Assembly: GCF_000688395.1 (NCBI RefSeq)
Contig: NZ_JIAG01000007.1
Coordinates: 102,169-166,168 of the forward strand
DNA from: Haematomicrobium sanguinis DSM 21259
Lineage (GTDB): Bacteria > Actinomycetota > Actinomycetes > Actinomycetales > Micrococcaceae
Length of the DNA stretch: 64,000 nt
Direction of reading: 5' to 3'
The notes beneath the pieces were generated by a model. That model did no database searches. It was not told the DNA's origin and saw only the letters and a list, made by a program, of their open reading frames with translations. Positions within the stretch are counted from its first letter, which is position 1. Every line of letters begins with the position of its first letter. The position numbers and the translations under genes are program-made. Shown piece after piece: positions 9,276-17,541 of the stretch.

Positions 9276-10088
9276 TTAGGGCGCCTTGAACCCGTAGCGG
9301 GCGAGCACGTCTTGTCCCTGAGCGGAGAGCAGATAGTCGATAAAGGCTTGTGCTCCCTTGGGGTTGTTCGAATCGACAATTTTCGCAATGTAGTAGTCGT
9401 TGGCGAACTGGTCCGCGTTGGGGACGCTCACCCCGCTGACGGCGTCCCCGGCCGCGTTGACGTCGGTCACGTAGACGAGTCCGGCATCGGCCTCCCCCGT
9501 TGACACTTTCGTGAGCACGGCCTTCACGTTTTGTTCTTCGCTGACCGGATTGACCTCGACCCGATTGGCGTCTAACAGTTTTGTGCTGGCCGCCCCGCAG
9601 GGCACCTCCGGTGCGCACAGCACGGTCTTGACCCCGGGTTTGGTGAGGTCCGCAAGCGAGGCGATGCCCTGCGGATTATCTTTGGCGACCACAATGCTGA
9701 GGATGTTTCGGGCAAAAACGCGAGCATCGCCGTCGTTCTTCCCGGCATCGATGACCTTGTCCATGTTGGCCATGTCGGCGGAGGCGAAGACGTCAAGCGG
9801 GGCGCCGGAATTGATCTGTGTGGCGAGCGTGGCCGAGCCGTCATAGCTGATCGGCGCGATGGCGTACTGCGGATTTTGGGTGTTGAAGGCTTCGGCGATT
9901 TCGTTGAACGATTCGGTGAGCGAGGCGGCGGCGTAGATGGTGATCTCCTTCGGGGCCGCCTGGGTGCTTGCGGGGGTGGGCGAGGAACACGCGGACAGGA
10001 CACCGATCGCGATGATAGCGGTACCGGCTCGGAGGATTCGGGTTGCGGCGCGCGGGAAACCATGGCTCAGCAGGGGCATACTTGGCAC
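9276..10088 (-). CDS. modA: Molybdate-binding lipoprotein ModA
   Basis: This is the extracytoplasmic molybdate/tungstate-binding protein, first gene of the mod operon. It has a lipoprotein signal peptide with lipobox LSAC (Cys34) and then the ModA pattern ITIYAAASLTESFNEIAEAF, ISYDGSATLATQI and GAPLDVFASAD, whose Ser residues are the usual oxyanion ligands. GTG 10088 has AAGGGGA about five bases upstream; ATG 10079 is the alternative. A small inverted repeat sits in the promoter region. No molybdoenzyme is visible in the window, so the user of the cofactor must be encoded elsewhere. Confidence 0.93.
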   Translation of the reverse strand: MPSMPLLSHGFPRAATRILRAGTAIIAIGVLSACSSPTPASTQAAPKEITIYAAASLTESFNEIAEAFNTQNPQYAIAPISYDGSATLATQINSGAPLDVFASADMANMDKVIDAGKNDGDARVFARNILSIVVAKDNPQGIASLADLTKPGVKTVLCAPEVPCGAASTKLLDANRVEVNPVSEEQNVKAVLTKVSTGEADAGLVYVTDVNAAGDAVSGVSVPNADQFANDYYIAKIVDSNNPKGAQAFIDYLLSAQGQDVLARYGFKAP

Positions 10089-10101
10089 TCTATCCCCTTA
10101 A

Positions 10102-10118
10102 GCTAGGTATGAACTAGC
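10102..10118. promoter_or_regulatory. Short inverted repeat between modA and the NCS2 permease gene
   Basis: GCTAG and CTAGC are separated by seven bases (GTATGAA) in the 73-bp divergent region. It could be an operator for either gene. It does not look like the E. coli ModE site, and such short arms can arise by chance. Confidence 0.25.
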
Positions 10119-10161
10119 GCACCTTTTCAGCAATTTTTATCCCCCACTTGAACGAGGCACC

Positions 10162-11598
10162 ATGTCATCACGCACCGCAACCGGCTTTCTGGACCGCTTT
10201 TTTGAGATCACCGCGCGAGGATCCACCGTGGCCCAGGAATTGCGCGGCGGGCTCGTCGCTTTTGTGGCCATGGCCTACATTGTGGTGCTGAACCCGCTGA
10301 TTCTCGGCGGTTCGGCCGATGTGGAAGGCAATACGCTGAATTTCGCGCAGGTGAGCGCGGTGACCGGGTTGACCGCCGGTTTCGTGACAATCCTGTTTGG
10401 GCTGGTGGCCCGGCTGCCGTTCGGTCTCGCGGCCGGGCTCGGCATGAACTCCTTCCTGGCGGTCGCCGTGGTGAAGGAGGTGTCCTGGCCGGAAGCGATG
10501 GGGCTCGTGGTGATCAACGGCTTGATCATTGTGGTCCTCGGTGCATCGGGCGCGCGGACGGCGATTTTTAATGCGGTGCCGGCCGAGCTCAAGGCCGCGA
10601 TCACCGTGGGCATTGGGCTGTTCATTGCGTTTATCGGGTTTGTGAACTCCGGGTTCGTGACCCGCACACCGGCCGGGCCGCCCGTGCAATTGGGCATCAA
10701 CGGGTCGATTACCAGCCTGCCCACGGTGGTGTTCATTTTTGCGCTGCTGCTGATTGGAATTTTGGTTGCAAAACGCGTGCCGGGCGGCATTTTGATCGGC
10801 ATGATTGTTGCGACGATTGTGGCGAGCATTGTGCAGGCTTTTGCGCATTTGGGGACGGTTGGTAACCCGGAGAACCCGGATCCCAACGGTTGGAATCTGA
10901 ACGCGCCGGTGTTGCCGGAACAGATTTTGGCGCTGCCCGATTTCGGGCTGATTGGACAGTTTGATCTGTTCGGGGCGTTTGGGCGCATTGGGGCGCTGGC
11001 CGCAATCATGCTGATTTTCACGCTGGTGTTTACGAACTTTTTTGACGCAATGGGGACGATGACCGGGCTCGCCCGGAATGCGAAGCTGTCCAATGCCGAT
11101 GGCACGTTCCCACGGATTCGGGCGGCGTTTGTCATCGAGGGTGTGGGGGCCGTGGCCGGTGGGGCGACGTCCTCGTCATCGAATACCGTGTTTGTGGATT
11201 CCGCGGCGGGCATTGCCGAGGGCGCGCGGACCGGGTTGGCTGCGTGCGTGACCGGGACGCTGTTTCTCGCGTCCATGTTTTTGGCACCGATCGTGGGGAT
11301 TATCCCGATGGAGGTCGGAGCCGCCGCGCTGGTGGTGGTCGGCTCCATGATGGTGGCGCAGATTCGGGATGTGGACTTCACTCAGTTCACCGTGTCGCTG
11401 CCGGTATTTTTGACCGTGGTGACGATGCCGCTGACCTACTCGATCGCCAACGGTATTGGCGTCGGTTTTATCTCCTGGGCGATTCTGAATACCGCGGTGC
11501 GCGGGGGCAAGAAGGTGCACTGGCTGCTGTGGGTAGTCTCGGTCGGGTTTGTGCTCTACTTTGTGCGCGGGCCGATCACCGCGATGTTTGGCGGGTAA
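10162..11598 (+). CDS. NCS2 family permease (AzgA/PbuG-like purine transporter)
   Basis: This 478-residue protein has about 12-13 hydrophobic segments and belongs to the NCS2 purine/xanthine family, AzgA-like branch. The N terminus ITARGSTVAQELRGGLVAFVAMAYIVVLNP and the motif GLGMNSFLA are characteristic of adenine/guanine/hypoxanthine importers. Other family features are TLVFTNFFDAMGTMTGLA and GGATSSSSNTVFVDSAAGI. ATG 10162 is preceded by GAACGAGG. It reads divergently from modA and ends three bases from the convergent MFS gene. No purine riboswitch is seen upstream. Confidence 0.9.
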   Translation: MSSRTATGFLDRFFEITARGSTVAQELRGGLVAFVAMAYIVVLNPLILGGSADVEGNTLNFAQVSAVTGLTAGFVTILFGLVARLPFGLAAGLGMNSFLAVAVVKEVSWPEAMGLVVINGLIIVVLGASGARTAIFNAVPAELKAAITVGIGLFIAFIGFVNSGFVTRTPAGPPVQLGINGSITSLPTVVFIFALLLIGILVAKRVPGGILIGMIVATIVASIVQAFAHLGTVGNPENPDPNGWNLNAPVLPEQILALPDFGLIGQFDLFGAFGRIGALAAIMLIFTLVFTNFFDAMGTMTGLARNAKLSNADGTFPRIRAAFVIEGVGAVAGGATSSSSNTVFVDSAAGIAEGARTGLAACVTGTLFLASMFLAPIVGIIPMEVGAAALVVVGSMMVAQIRDVDFTQFTVSLPVFLTVVTMPLTYSIANGIGVGFISWAILNTAVRGGKKVHWLLWVVSVGFVLYFVRGPITAMFGG

Positions 11599-11601
11599 TG
11601 C

Positions 11602-12819
11602 TTAGATCTTGTGTCGGCTCGCCGGGATGGCCCAGGCGCTGATCGCCGCGAAGATCACCATCGCGACCGAGGCGGCCGCGCTGACCCAAAACGCTGCCGA
11701 GGCACCGCTCGATTCGGCCAATGCCCCGGCAATGCTAGAGCCGAGCGCGCTTCCGGCCACAATACCGCTTGCAAGCAACGTCATGACCGTGCCGAGGCGG
11801 GAGGCCGGGGCGACCAGGGAGCCGACGCTGAAGATGGTGACCATGGTCGGACCGACAAAGAGACCGACTAGCATGAGCGTTGCGATCATGACCGGCATGG
11901 TTGTGGGCAGATGAAGCAGGCTCGTGGTGGCGAGCATCGCGGCAGCGCAGCTGAGCCACCGGGCGGCAATGGAAAATCGGGGCGACCAGAGGGCCACGGA
12001 CAGGGCCGTGACCGCGGAGGTGAGGCCCATGCAGGAATAAAGCAGGCCGCCGAGGCTGGAGTTGCCGTTCTCCCCCGCGAACGCGGTAACTGCGGTGGAG
12101 GTTGCACCAAAAAAGGTTCCCATGGCGATCATGCCGAGGACCGGGATTGCGACCTGGGCCCAAATGGATGCGCTGATTTTTGGTGCCGGGATGTCGCGAG
12201 ACGTGATCACGACCTCGTTGACGGTGGGGTGGAACGCGAAGGCCAGCACCATGGTCACGGCTAATGCGGCCGCAATGGCAAGCGGGAGCCACGGGGCGAT
12301 CAGGCTCGCGAAGAGCCCGACGAGCGCGGGCCCCAAGACAAAGGTGATTTCATCCGCGGTGCTTTCGTAGCTGAGGGCGGCCGAGAGCTGGGCCGCTTTG
12401 GGGCCCTTGGACATCGCCATCCACCGCACGCGCGCCATGGATGAGGCTTGGGGCGCGCTAAATCCGACCAGGGCGGAAAGCACGAGGGTCCAGGTGCTGA
12501 CGGCCGGGGTGAAATCTGGGGCGCTCGCCACGACCAGGATGAGAGCGGTAATGGCGGCGGCGTTAGCCAAGGCGGTGACGATGAGGACCGGTTTTTGGCC
12601 GATGCGATCGGCAATGTAGCCAGAGATGGGTGCGCCGATCGCCGAGCCGATGCCGACGGCACCGGCGGCGAGGCCACCGAGGGCGTAGTTGTTTGACTGG
12701 GCGGTGACGAAAGTGAGCGCGCCGATCGTGTGCATGGCGATCGGTAGCCGGGCAAGGAGCCCGATCCAGAAGAATGACGGGCCCGCGATGCGGAAAAGAC
12801 GTGCATAGGTTGAGATCAT
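11602..12819 (-). CDS. Major facilitator superfamily transporter
   Basis: This is a 405-residue, roughly 12-helix membrane protein. Motif A of the MFS (GYIADRIGQKP) lies between helices 2 and 3. The N terminus MISTYARLFRIAGP and the segment SALVGFSAPQASSMARVRWMAMSK recall the actinobacterial drug-efflux-like MFS group. I chose ATG 12819 because conserved-looking sequence begins there; ATG 12873 would add 18 residues and lies only about six bases after the transcription start suggested by the TAAACT box. Neither has a good ribosome binding site. The substrate is unknown. Confidence 0.8.
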   Translation of the reverse strand: MISTYARLFRIAGPSFFWIGLLARLPIAMHTIGALTFVTAQSNNYALGGLAAGAVGIGSAIGAPISGYIADRIGQKPVLIVTALANAAAITALILVVASAPDFTPAVSTWTLVLSALVGFSAPQASSMARVRWMAMSKGPKAAQLSAALSYESTADEITFVLGPALVGLFASLIAPWLPLAIAAALAVTMVLAFAFHPTVNEVVITSRDIPAPKISASIWAQVAIPVLGMIAMGTFFGATSTAVTAFAGENGNSSLGGLLYSCMGLTSAVTALSVALWSPRFSIAARWLSCAAAMLATTSLLHLPTTMPVMIATLMLVGLFVGPTMVTIFSVGSLVAPASRLGTVMTLLASGIVAGSALGSSIAGALAESSGASAAFWVSAAASVAMVIFAAISAWAIPASRHKI

Positions 12820-12875
12820 GTGTGTACCCAAAAAGCGTGTGTGCCGTCCCTCCGCCCGACACACTGAACCCATGT

Positions 12876-12892
12876 ACTAGGGCTCTAGTTTA
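12876..12892 (-). promoter_or_regulatory. Putative promoter with palindromic operator of the MFS gene
   Basis: On the minus strand a -10-like TAAACT (12887-12892) overlaps the near-perfect palindrome ACTAGAGCCCTAGT (12876-12889, arms ACTAG/CTAGT). A repressor bound here would cover the transcription start. No regulator gene is adjacent. Confidence 0.4.
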
Positions 12893-13023
12893 CCGTGCTC
12901 TTGCGGTAGCCACGGCACGTTGGCCTGTTAGGACGGCCACACGAAAACTCAATGTCGGTGACATGTGATTGAGTCGAGATGTCAGAATTATTCGGGACCG
13001 CACCGCTCGGAAAGGAAGGGCAC

Positions 13024-14454
13024 ATGCACGAAGTAATCTGCCCGCACTGCCACACCGCATTCACGATCAACGAGGATCAGTATGCGGACATCGCCAAGCA
13101 AGTACGCGACGCGGAGTTTGAATCCACGTTGCATGAGCGGCTTGCCCAGGCGGCCAAGGAGAAAGACGCCGCGCTGGCCCTGGCCGAAACTCGCGCTCAA
13201 GGCGCCTTGGATAAGGCGCTTTCGGAGAAGGAGAATGAGCTCGATCGCCTTCGCCAGCAGATTGAGAGCGCGGACGAGTCGAGGAAGCACGCCGTCAATG
13301 AGGCGAAGTCTGCGCTCGAGCGCGAACGCGATGAACTCAAAAATGCGTTGAAGCGCCAAGAACAGGAGCGCGCGGCTGCCGAAGAGTTGGCGCGTGAACG
13401 CGCTGTCCACGAACTGGCGAAGGCGCATGCGCAGTCCGAAGCGACGATCAAGGACCTGCGTTCTCAATTGGAGTCGGCCCAAATTCAGCAGAAACTGGCC
13501 GTCTCGGAGGCGGTGAACAGCGTCGAAAAGGAGCGCGACGAGTTCAAGGTCGCGCTGGAGCGCGCGCGGCTCGAGGCCGAACTGGAAACCAAGGCTCTGG
13601 GCGAACTGCATTCAACCCAGCTCAAGGATCGCGACGACATGATCGAGCGTCTCAAGGATATGAAGGCGCGGCTGTCCACAAAAATGCTGGGCGAAACGCT
13701 GGAGCAACACTGCGAAATCGAGTTCAATCGCATGCGCGCGGGCCTGTTCCCGAACGCCTATTTCGAGAAAGATAATGACGCCTCCAGCGGCAGCAAGGGC
13801 GACTATATTTTCCGCGATCTGGATGAGTCCGGCGTCGAAATCACCTCAATCATGTTTGAGATGAAGAACGAGTCCGACACCACGGCCACCAAGCACAAGA
13901 ATGAGGACTTTTTCAAGGAACTGGATAAGGACCGCCGCGAAAAGGGGTGCGAGTACGCGATCCTAGTGACCTTGTTGGAGGCCGAGAACGAGCTCTACAA
14001 TTCGGGGATCGTTGACGTGTCATATCGGTATCCCAAAATGTATGTGGTCCGGCCGCAGTTCTTTGTGCCGATTATTACGCTATTGCGCAACGCCGCGACC
14101 AACTCTTTGCCCTACAAGCGTGAGCTGGCAGAGATTCGTACCCAGAATGTCGACGTGACGAATTTCGAGGATCACCTGGCGAAGTTCAAGTCGGGTTTTG
14201 CGCGCAATTTTGACCTTGCTTCCCGACAGTTCCATGACGCGATCGGAGAGATCGATAAGTCGATCGCCCAGATGCAAAAGGTCAAGGAATCCCTGCTCAG
14301 TTCGGAGCGCAACCTTCGACTCGCGAACGACAAGGCCCAAGACGTCACCATTAAGAAGCTGACCCGCGGCAACCCCACGATGAAAAAGAAGTTCGAGGAA
14401 GCCCGCGAGCAAGCTGCACAGTCGAGTGACCTTTTCGGCGACCTGACGGAATAA
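13024..14454 (+). CDS. DUF2130 protein: zinc ribbon, coiled coil, PD-(D/E)XK-like core
   Basis: The function is unknown. The 476-residue protein begins with a half zinc ribbon ([13 protein letters not shown]), followed by a long charged coiled coil (about residues 40-225, rich in EKERDE/ALERER) and the DUF2130 domain (about 230-420). In that domain GDYIF is followed by IMFEMKNES, a spacing and an E-x-K pair that resemble a PD-(D/E)XK nuclease core. The C terminus is again charged and helical. ATG 13024 is chosen because AAGGAAGGG lies just upstream; an in-frame ATG at 12979 would add 15 residues. The nuclease idea is inference. Confidence 0.85.
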   Translation: MHEVICPHCHTAFTINEDQYADIAKQVRDAEFESTLHERLAQAAKEKDAALALAETRAQGALDKALSEKENELDRLRQQIESADESRKHAVNEAKSALERERDELKNALKRQEQERAAAEELARERAVHELAKAHAQSEATIKDLRSQLESAQIQQKLAVSEAVNSVEKERDEFKVALERARLEAELETKALGELHSTQLKDRDDMIERLKDMKARLSTKMLGETLEQHCEIEFNRMRAGLFPNAYFEKDNDASSGSKGDYIFRDLDESGVEITSIMFEMKNESDTTATKHKNEDFFKELDKDRREKGCEYAILVTLLEAENELYNSGIVDVSYRYPKMYVVRPQFFVPIITLLRNAATNSLPYKRELAEIRTQNVDVTNFEDHLAKFKSGFARNFDLASRQFHDAIGEIDKSIAQMQKVKESLLSSERNLRLANDKAQDVTIKKLTRGNPTMKKKFEEAREQAAQSSDLFGDLTE

Positions 14455-14518
14455 CTCCCCCAGTCGGGCTATGAGAGTGGCCCAATGAGTTAGTGCCGGA
14501 TTCGCATATTTCGTTGAC

Positions 14519-14540
14519 GTTCGACGGCGTGTTCCCGGCT
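14519..14540. repeat. 22-bp dispersed repeat, copy 1
   Basis: Starts GTTCGACGGCGTG and ends TTCCCGGCT. The same 22 bases occur at 63216-63237. Both copies lie 3' of a DUF222/HNH gene, suggesting that the gene and its 3' flank were duplicated or exchanged together. Confidence 0.8.
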
Positions 14541-14579
14541 TGGCTCCGCGTTGTCGCCTTTATTCGTGGTGCTTACCCG

Positions 14580-14617
14580 TAACTCTGTGCTGGCTTCGTG
14601 CTAACTCTGTGCTGGCT
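14580..14617. repeat. Short direct repeat, two copies of 16 bp
   Basis: TAACTCTGTGCTGGCT occurs at 14580-14595 and 14602-14617, a 22-base period. It is most likely a replication-slippage product. No function is suggested. Confidence 0.75.
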
Positions 14618-14755
14618 CTAGCTCGTTGGTGCGCGTCGCGACGAGCGCTGGACCGATGAACGCCAGAAGAATGTATTGGACACCAGATGCTTCTGCGAAT
14701 GGAGCGGGTGAGGAGAGTGTGGTTTCGAAGGGGCCCGCTTAGAACGGGGCCTGGT

Positions 14756-17218
14756 TTAGAAGGGTGCGCCTGACCAGTTGGTGGCGGTGTTTTCGTGGGG
14801 AAGGGTGGCCCAGGGGTCACGACTGGCGTTGGCCGTGGTCTGGTTGCCCGTGTCGGGTTCCGATTCAGGGCCGGATGTGGTGCTGGTTCCGGTGCCGGTT
14901 CCTGTTCCGGTGGGTTCGGCGATGTAGGTGTTGCCCAGCGGTGAGGTCCATTGGACCGTGTTGGTTTCGGGGTCCAGCACTTCCGCTTGCCAGCCGTGGT
15001 GGGTTTTCAGGTTGTGGTGTTTACGACACAACAACTGCAAATTCTCCGGGTTCGTTTCGCCGCCGGCATCCCATTCGTGGATGTGGTCTGCGTCGGTACG
15101 ACGAGCGTTCACACCGCACCCGGGGAACTGGCAGGTATCCGAGCGCAGTTGCAGGAATTCACGCAACTGGGTGTCTACCCGGTAACTTGAGCGGCCCAAC
15201 GCGAGCGGCCTACCCGTGTTGGGGTCGGTGAATATGCGGTACAGGGTGTGTGCGGTTCCGGCGAGTTCCCGGACCGCGTCGGCGGGGATGGGACCGTACC
15301 CGGAGAGCATCGCATCCTGCTCATCCAACCCCGCCAACGACGTGGCCGGGATCGTCACAAAGATTTTCGCCTCACCGCGCAACCCCGACCGCGACCCCGA
15401 GGCAGTTTCCGGTTCCGGGCTGGCGTCCGGGTGCGCCGACGCGCCCCCAGGAGTCGCGGGGTGGTCGTGGATGACACCGTCGGGGTCGACCCAGTAACAG
15501 TCCTCACGCCCCCAGTCGTTGCCAGGTGCCGAACCGTTTCCCGAATCGGGCCCACGTGTCCCCTGAGACCTATCGTCAGGCGCAGCTGTCCCCTCGAATC
15601 CGGTTGCGGCCCTGCCGTCGGGCGTAGTGGTCCCGTCGGAACCGGCTGTAAACGTGGCACCGGGCTGTCGGGTGGTGTTGAACAAGTTATGGATGGACTC
15701 GAACGACAACCCCACATCCGGCGCGTCCCCACGCGAACCCGCATCCCCGGGTGCACTCTCGGCCCACGAACGCGAGGCAGGGTTCTCGGACTGGCCGGAA
15801 GTGGTTCCCGGCGTGCTCGTCCCGTCAGCCGCGGCTGTGTCAGGCACGGCCGTTCCGCTGGTGGGCGCACTCGTCCGCTCAGTCCCGCCAGTGGAGCCAG
15901 TGCTCTGGCTCGCGTGTGGGCCCGCGCCACTGGTCCCCGCTGGGTTGGGTGGGGTGTTCGGGTACGACTGGTTGTAGTTATGGGTGATCAGGTCGGTGAA
16001 GACGTCGGCGATCAATTGTTTCAACGTACGAGTGTCCTGCTCGCCTCTGGCAGTGATCGCGAAATCCGTGAGGGTGTTCATGAACCGGTGCGCCGCTATC
16101 GCCGGCAACAACCCCGAGATAGAGCACATGCCGTTCGACTCATTCGAGATCGACACGTACCGGTGCTTCATCTCCCGCCGCTCCCGCACCGCCAGCGGCT
16201 CAGCGTGCAACCGGTTCCGCGTCACCTCCGCGAACTTCGCCACATCATTCGCAGAGCGCACCGGGTATTGGCCGGTCACATCATATTTCGCCGGGAACAT
16301 GAACTCATGCACCCGTTCGTCATAACTGGCAGCTTGCTCATCGGTCAGCCCCACACAATGCTTCACCACGGTTTTCACCAACCGGCTGTTCAACATTCCT
16401 GTGATGAATCGGGCCTCGAGTTTCGGCAGCCGGGACAAGGTCGCGGTATCGATCAGCATCCCGGTCGTTACGAACTCGCTCCGACCCCACAACAACGCCA
16501 ACTCACTACCCAGACCCCACAGCGCTTCATCCATCGCCTTGACGCTGACACCACACCACACCTTGGGGAACCCGACCTCACTGTCGGCCACATCATGACT
16601 GCTAAAACCCGGGAAAAACGCCGAACCCCGCGCGAACCCAGTACCAGTACTGGATGCCGAACCGGCACTCGTGCTCGACGAGTCAGCGCCGGTGCTCGAG
16701 TTAGCAGTGCTGGAGGAATCAGTGCCCGTGGAGTTAGTGCCGTTGGGGTTGGCCGCGGACGGGCCCGTAGCCGCGCGAGAGTTCGCGTTGGTAGGTGGAG
16801 TGACGGTGAACGCATCCTGGTGTTTCCCTCGGCCGCTACCGTTGCCGCGCTTGCCACCGTGCCCGCCTTTGCCGCGTGCGATCTTTTCATCCAAGGGCAG
16901 ATCCAAGAGTCGTTCTTGCTCCTCCGCCTCCACGCTCAACGCGACACCCGCAACCAGATGCATCGCCGCCTCTACCTGCACCTGAGCACGCTCCAACAAC
17001 TTCACAGCACCCAAAGCCTCGCGCTTGAACGCATCCGGGGTGTGCGCGTCACTGGCCGCGGCCAACGCGGATGGTGATGCCGGAACGGTGGGCTCCGCCC
17101 CGAGAGGATTCCGAAGATCCTGCTGAAACTCGTCCATGAGCTTTTCCATGCCACAGGCGAGCCGGGTGACCGCACTGGTGCGGACCCCGAGCTCTGTCTG
17201 TGCCATAGGAAACGTCAT
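14756..17218 (-). CDS. DUF222 / HNH endonuclease domain protein
   Basis: This 820-residue protein belongs to the actinobacterial DUF222-HNH family (the 13E12-repeat type), whose biological role is not established. The DUF222 region spans about residues 210-420. The C-terminal HNH domain (about 690-745) has CQFPGCG, DADHIHEWD, NPENLQLLC and KHHNLKTHH, giving a zinc-binding Cys set and the HNH residues. Two long Ser/Thr/Gly/Pro-rich linkers (about 125-205 and 425-620) make it longer than usual relatives. A TAGCGT box six bases before ATG 17218 suggests a leaderless transcript. A second copy begins beyond the right end of the window. Confidence 0.88.
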   Translation of the reverse strand: MTFPMAQTELGVRTSAVTRLACGMEKLMDEFQQDLRNPLGAEPTVPASPSALAAASDAHTPDAFKREALGAVKLLERAQVQVEAAMHLVAGVALSVEAEEQERLLDLPLDEKIARGKGGHGGKRGNGSGRGKHQDAFTVTPPTNANSRAATGPSAANPNGTNSTGTDSSSTANSSTGADSSSTSAGSASSTGTGFARGSAFFPGFSSHDVADSEVGFPKVWCGVSVKAMDEALWGLGSELALLWGRSEFVTTGMLIDTATLSRLPKLEARFITGMLNSRLVKTVVKHCVGLTDEQAASYDERVHEFMFPAKYDVTGQYPVRSANDVAKFAEVTRNRLHAEPLAVRERREMKHRYVSISNESNGMCSISGLLPAIAAHRFMNTLTDFAITARGEQDTRTLKQLIADVFTDLITHNYNQSYPNTPPNPAGTSGAGPHASQSTGSTGGTERTSAPTSGTAVPDTAAADGTSTPGTTSGQSENPASRSWAESAPGDAGSRGDAPDVGLSFESIHNLFNTTRQPGATFTAGSDGTTTPDGRAATGFEGTAAPDDRSQGTRGPDSGNGSAPGNDWGREDCYWVDPDGVIHDHPATPGGASAHPDASPEPETASGSRSGLRGEAKIFVTIPATSLAGLDEQDAMLSGYGPIPADAVRELAGTAHTLYRIFTDPNTGRPLALGRSSYRVDTQLREFLQLRSDTCQFPGCGVNARRTDADHIHEWDAGGETNPENLQLLCRKHHNLKTHHGWQAEVLDPETNTVQWTSPLGNTYIAEPTGTGTGTGTSTTSGPESEPDTGNQTTANASRDPWATLPHENTATNWSGAPF
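14879..15100. repeat. 222-bp direct repeat inside HNH gene 1
   Basis: This segment encodes the HNH core and the start of the C-terminal tail. It aligns without gaps to 63779-64000, exactly 48,900 bases away, in the same orientation, at roughly 90 percent identity by eye. It could serve as a site for homologous recombination. Confidence 0.85.
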
Positions 17219-17224
17219 AACACC

Positions 17225-17230
17225 ACGCTA
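17225..17230 (-). promoter_or_regulatory. -10 box of HNH gene 1 (leaderless)
   Basis: TAGCGT on the minus strand is followed by six bases and the ATG at 17218. No Shine-Dalgarno sequence is present. This spacing predicts transcription starting at the A of the ATG. Confidence 0.45.
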
Positions 17231-17471
17231 TAACCCGGCACCGACATTGAGCACCCGAAAAACCCCAAATGTGGATAACTTCGGAAAATTCTTTAAAGTT
17301 TTTCCCTGTGGAGGAGCATCCACCCCCGGCAACCACCACACGCCCCATGAGGATCGAGGCACGCTGCGTGAAACTTGCCCCGGAATCCTGCGTTCAGGCC
17401 CTGAATGTACGGGCCGCGAAACTCAATGTCAGACCCAGCTGCTAATCTCGAAAAAGCTCCACAGCACAATC

Positions 17472-17497
17472 AGAAAACCGGGCAATAATCACCCGGC
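17472..17497 (-). terminator. Probable Rho-independent terminator of the aquaporin gene
   Basis: On the minus strand CCGGG and CCCGG (17478-17496) form a short stem around TGATTATTG, followed by TTTTCT. It lies about 45 bases after the aquaporin stop. It is one of very few U-tract hairpins seen in the window. Confidence 0.5.
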
Positions 17498-17541
17498 CAC
17501 ACCATCATGCCGTGAATAAAATGATAATTCTCGAAAGTTAC

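Larger units (their letters stand above)
14455..14755. other. Intergenic region 3' of the DUF2130 and HNH genes
   Basis: These 301 bases between two convergent genes hold no supportable gene. They contain a 22-base element repeated next to the second HNH gene (14519-14540) and two copies of a 16-base direct repeat (14580-14617). No terminator with a U-tract is visible. Confidence 0.6.
17219..17541. other. Intergenic region between aquaporin and HNH genes
   Basis: These 323 bases hold no supportable gene. They contain the HNH promoter at the left, a single DnaA-box-like TGTGGATAA (17270-17278), an A/T-richer stretch, and a terminator-like hairpin for the aquaporin gene at the right. Confidence 0.6.

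Noticed and set aside
15248..17077. 609-codon open frame antisense to HNH gene 1
   Set aside because: The HNH and DUF222 motifs are on the minus strand; the plus-strand product is Arg-rich and domainless.
17270..17278. DnaA-box-like TGTGGATAA as part of an origin
   Set aside because: There is only one good box, and dnaA, dnaN, gyrB or a box cluster are absent.
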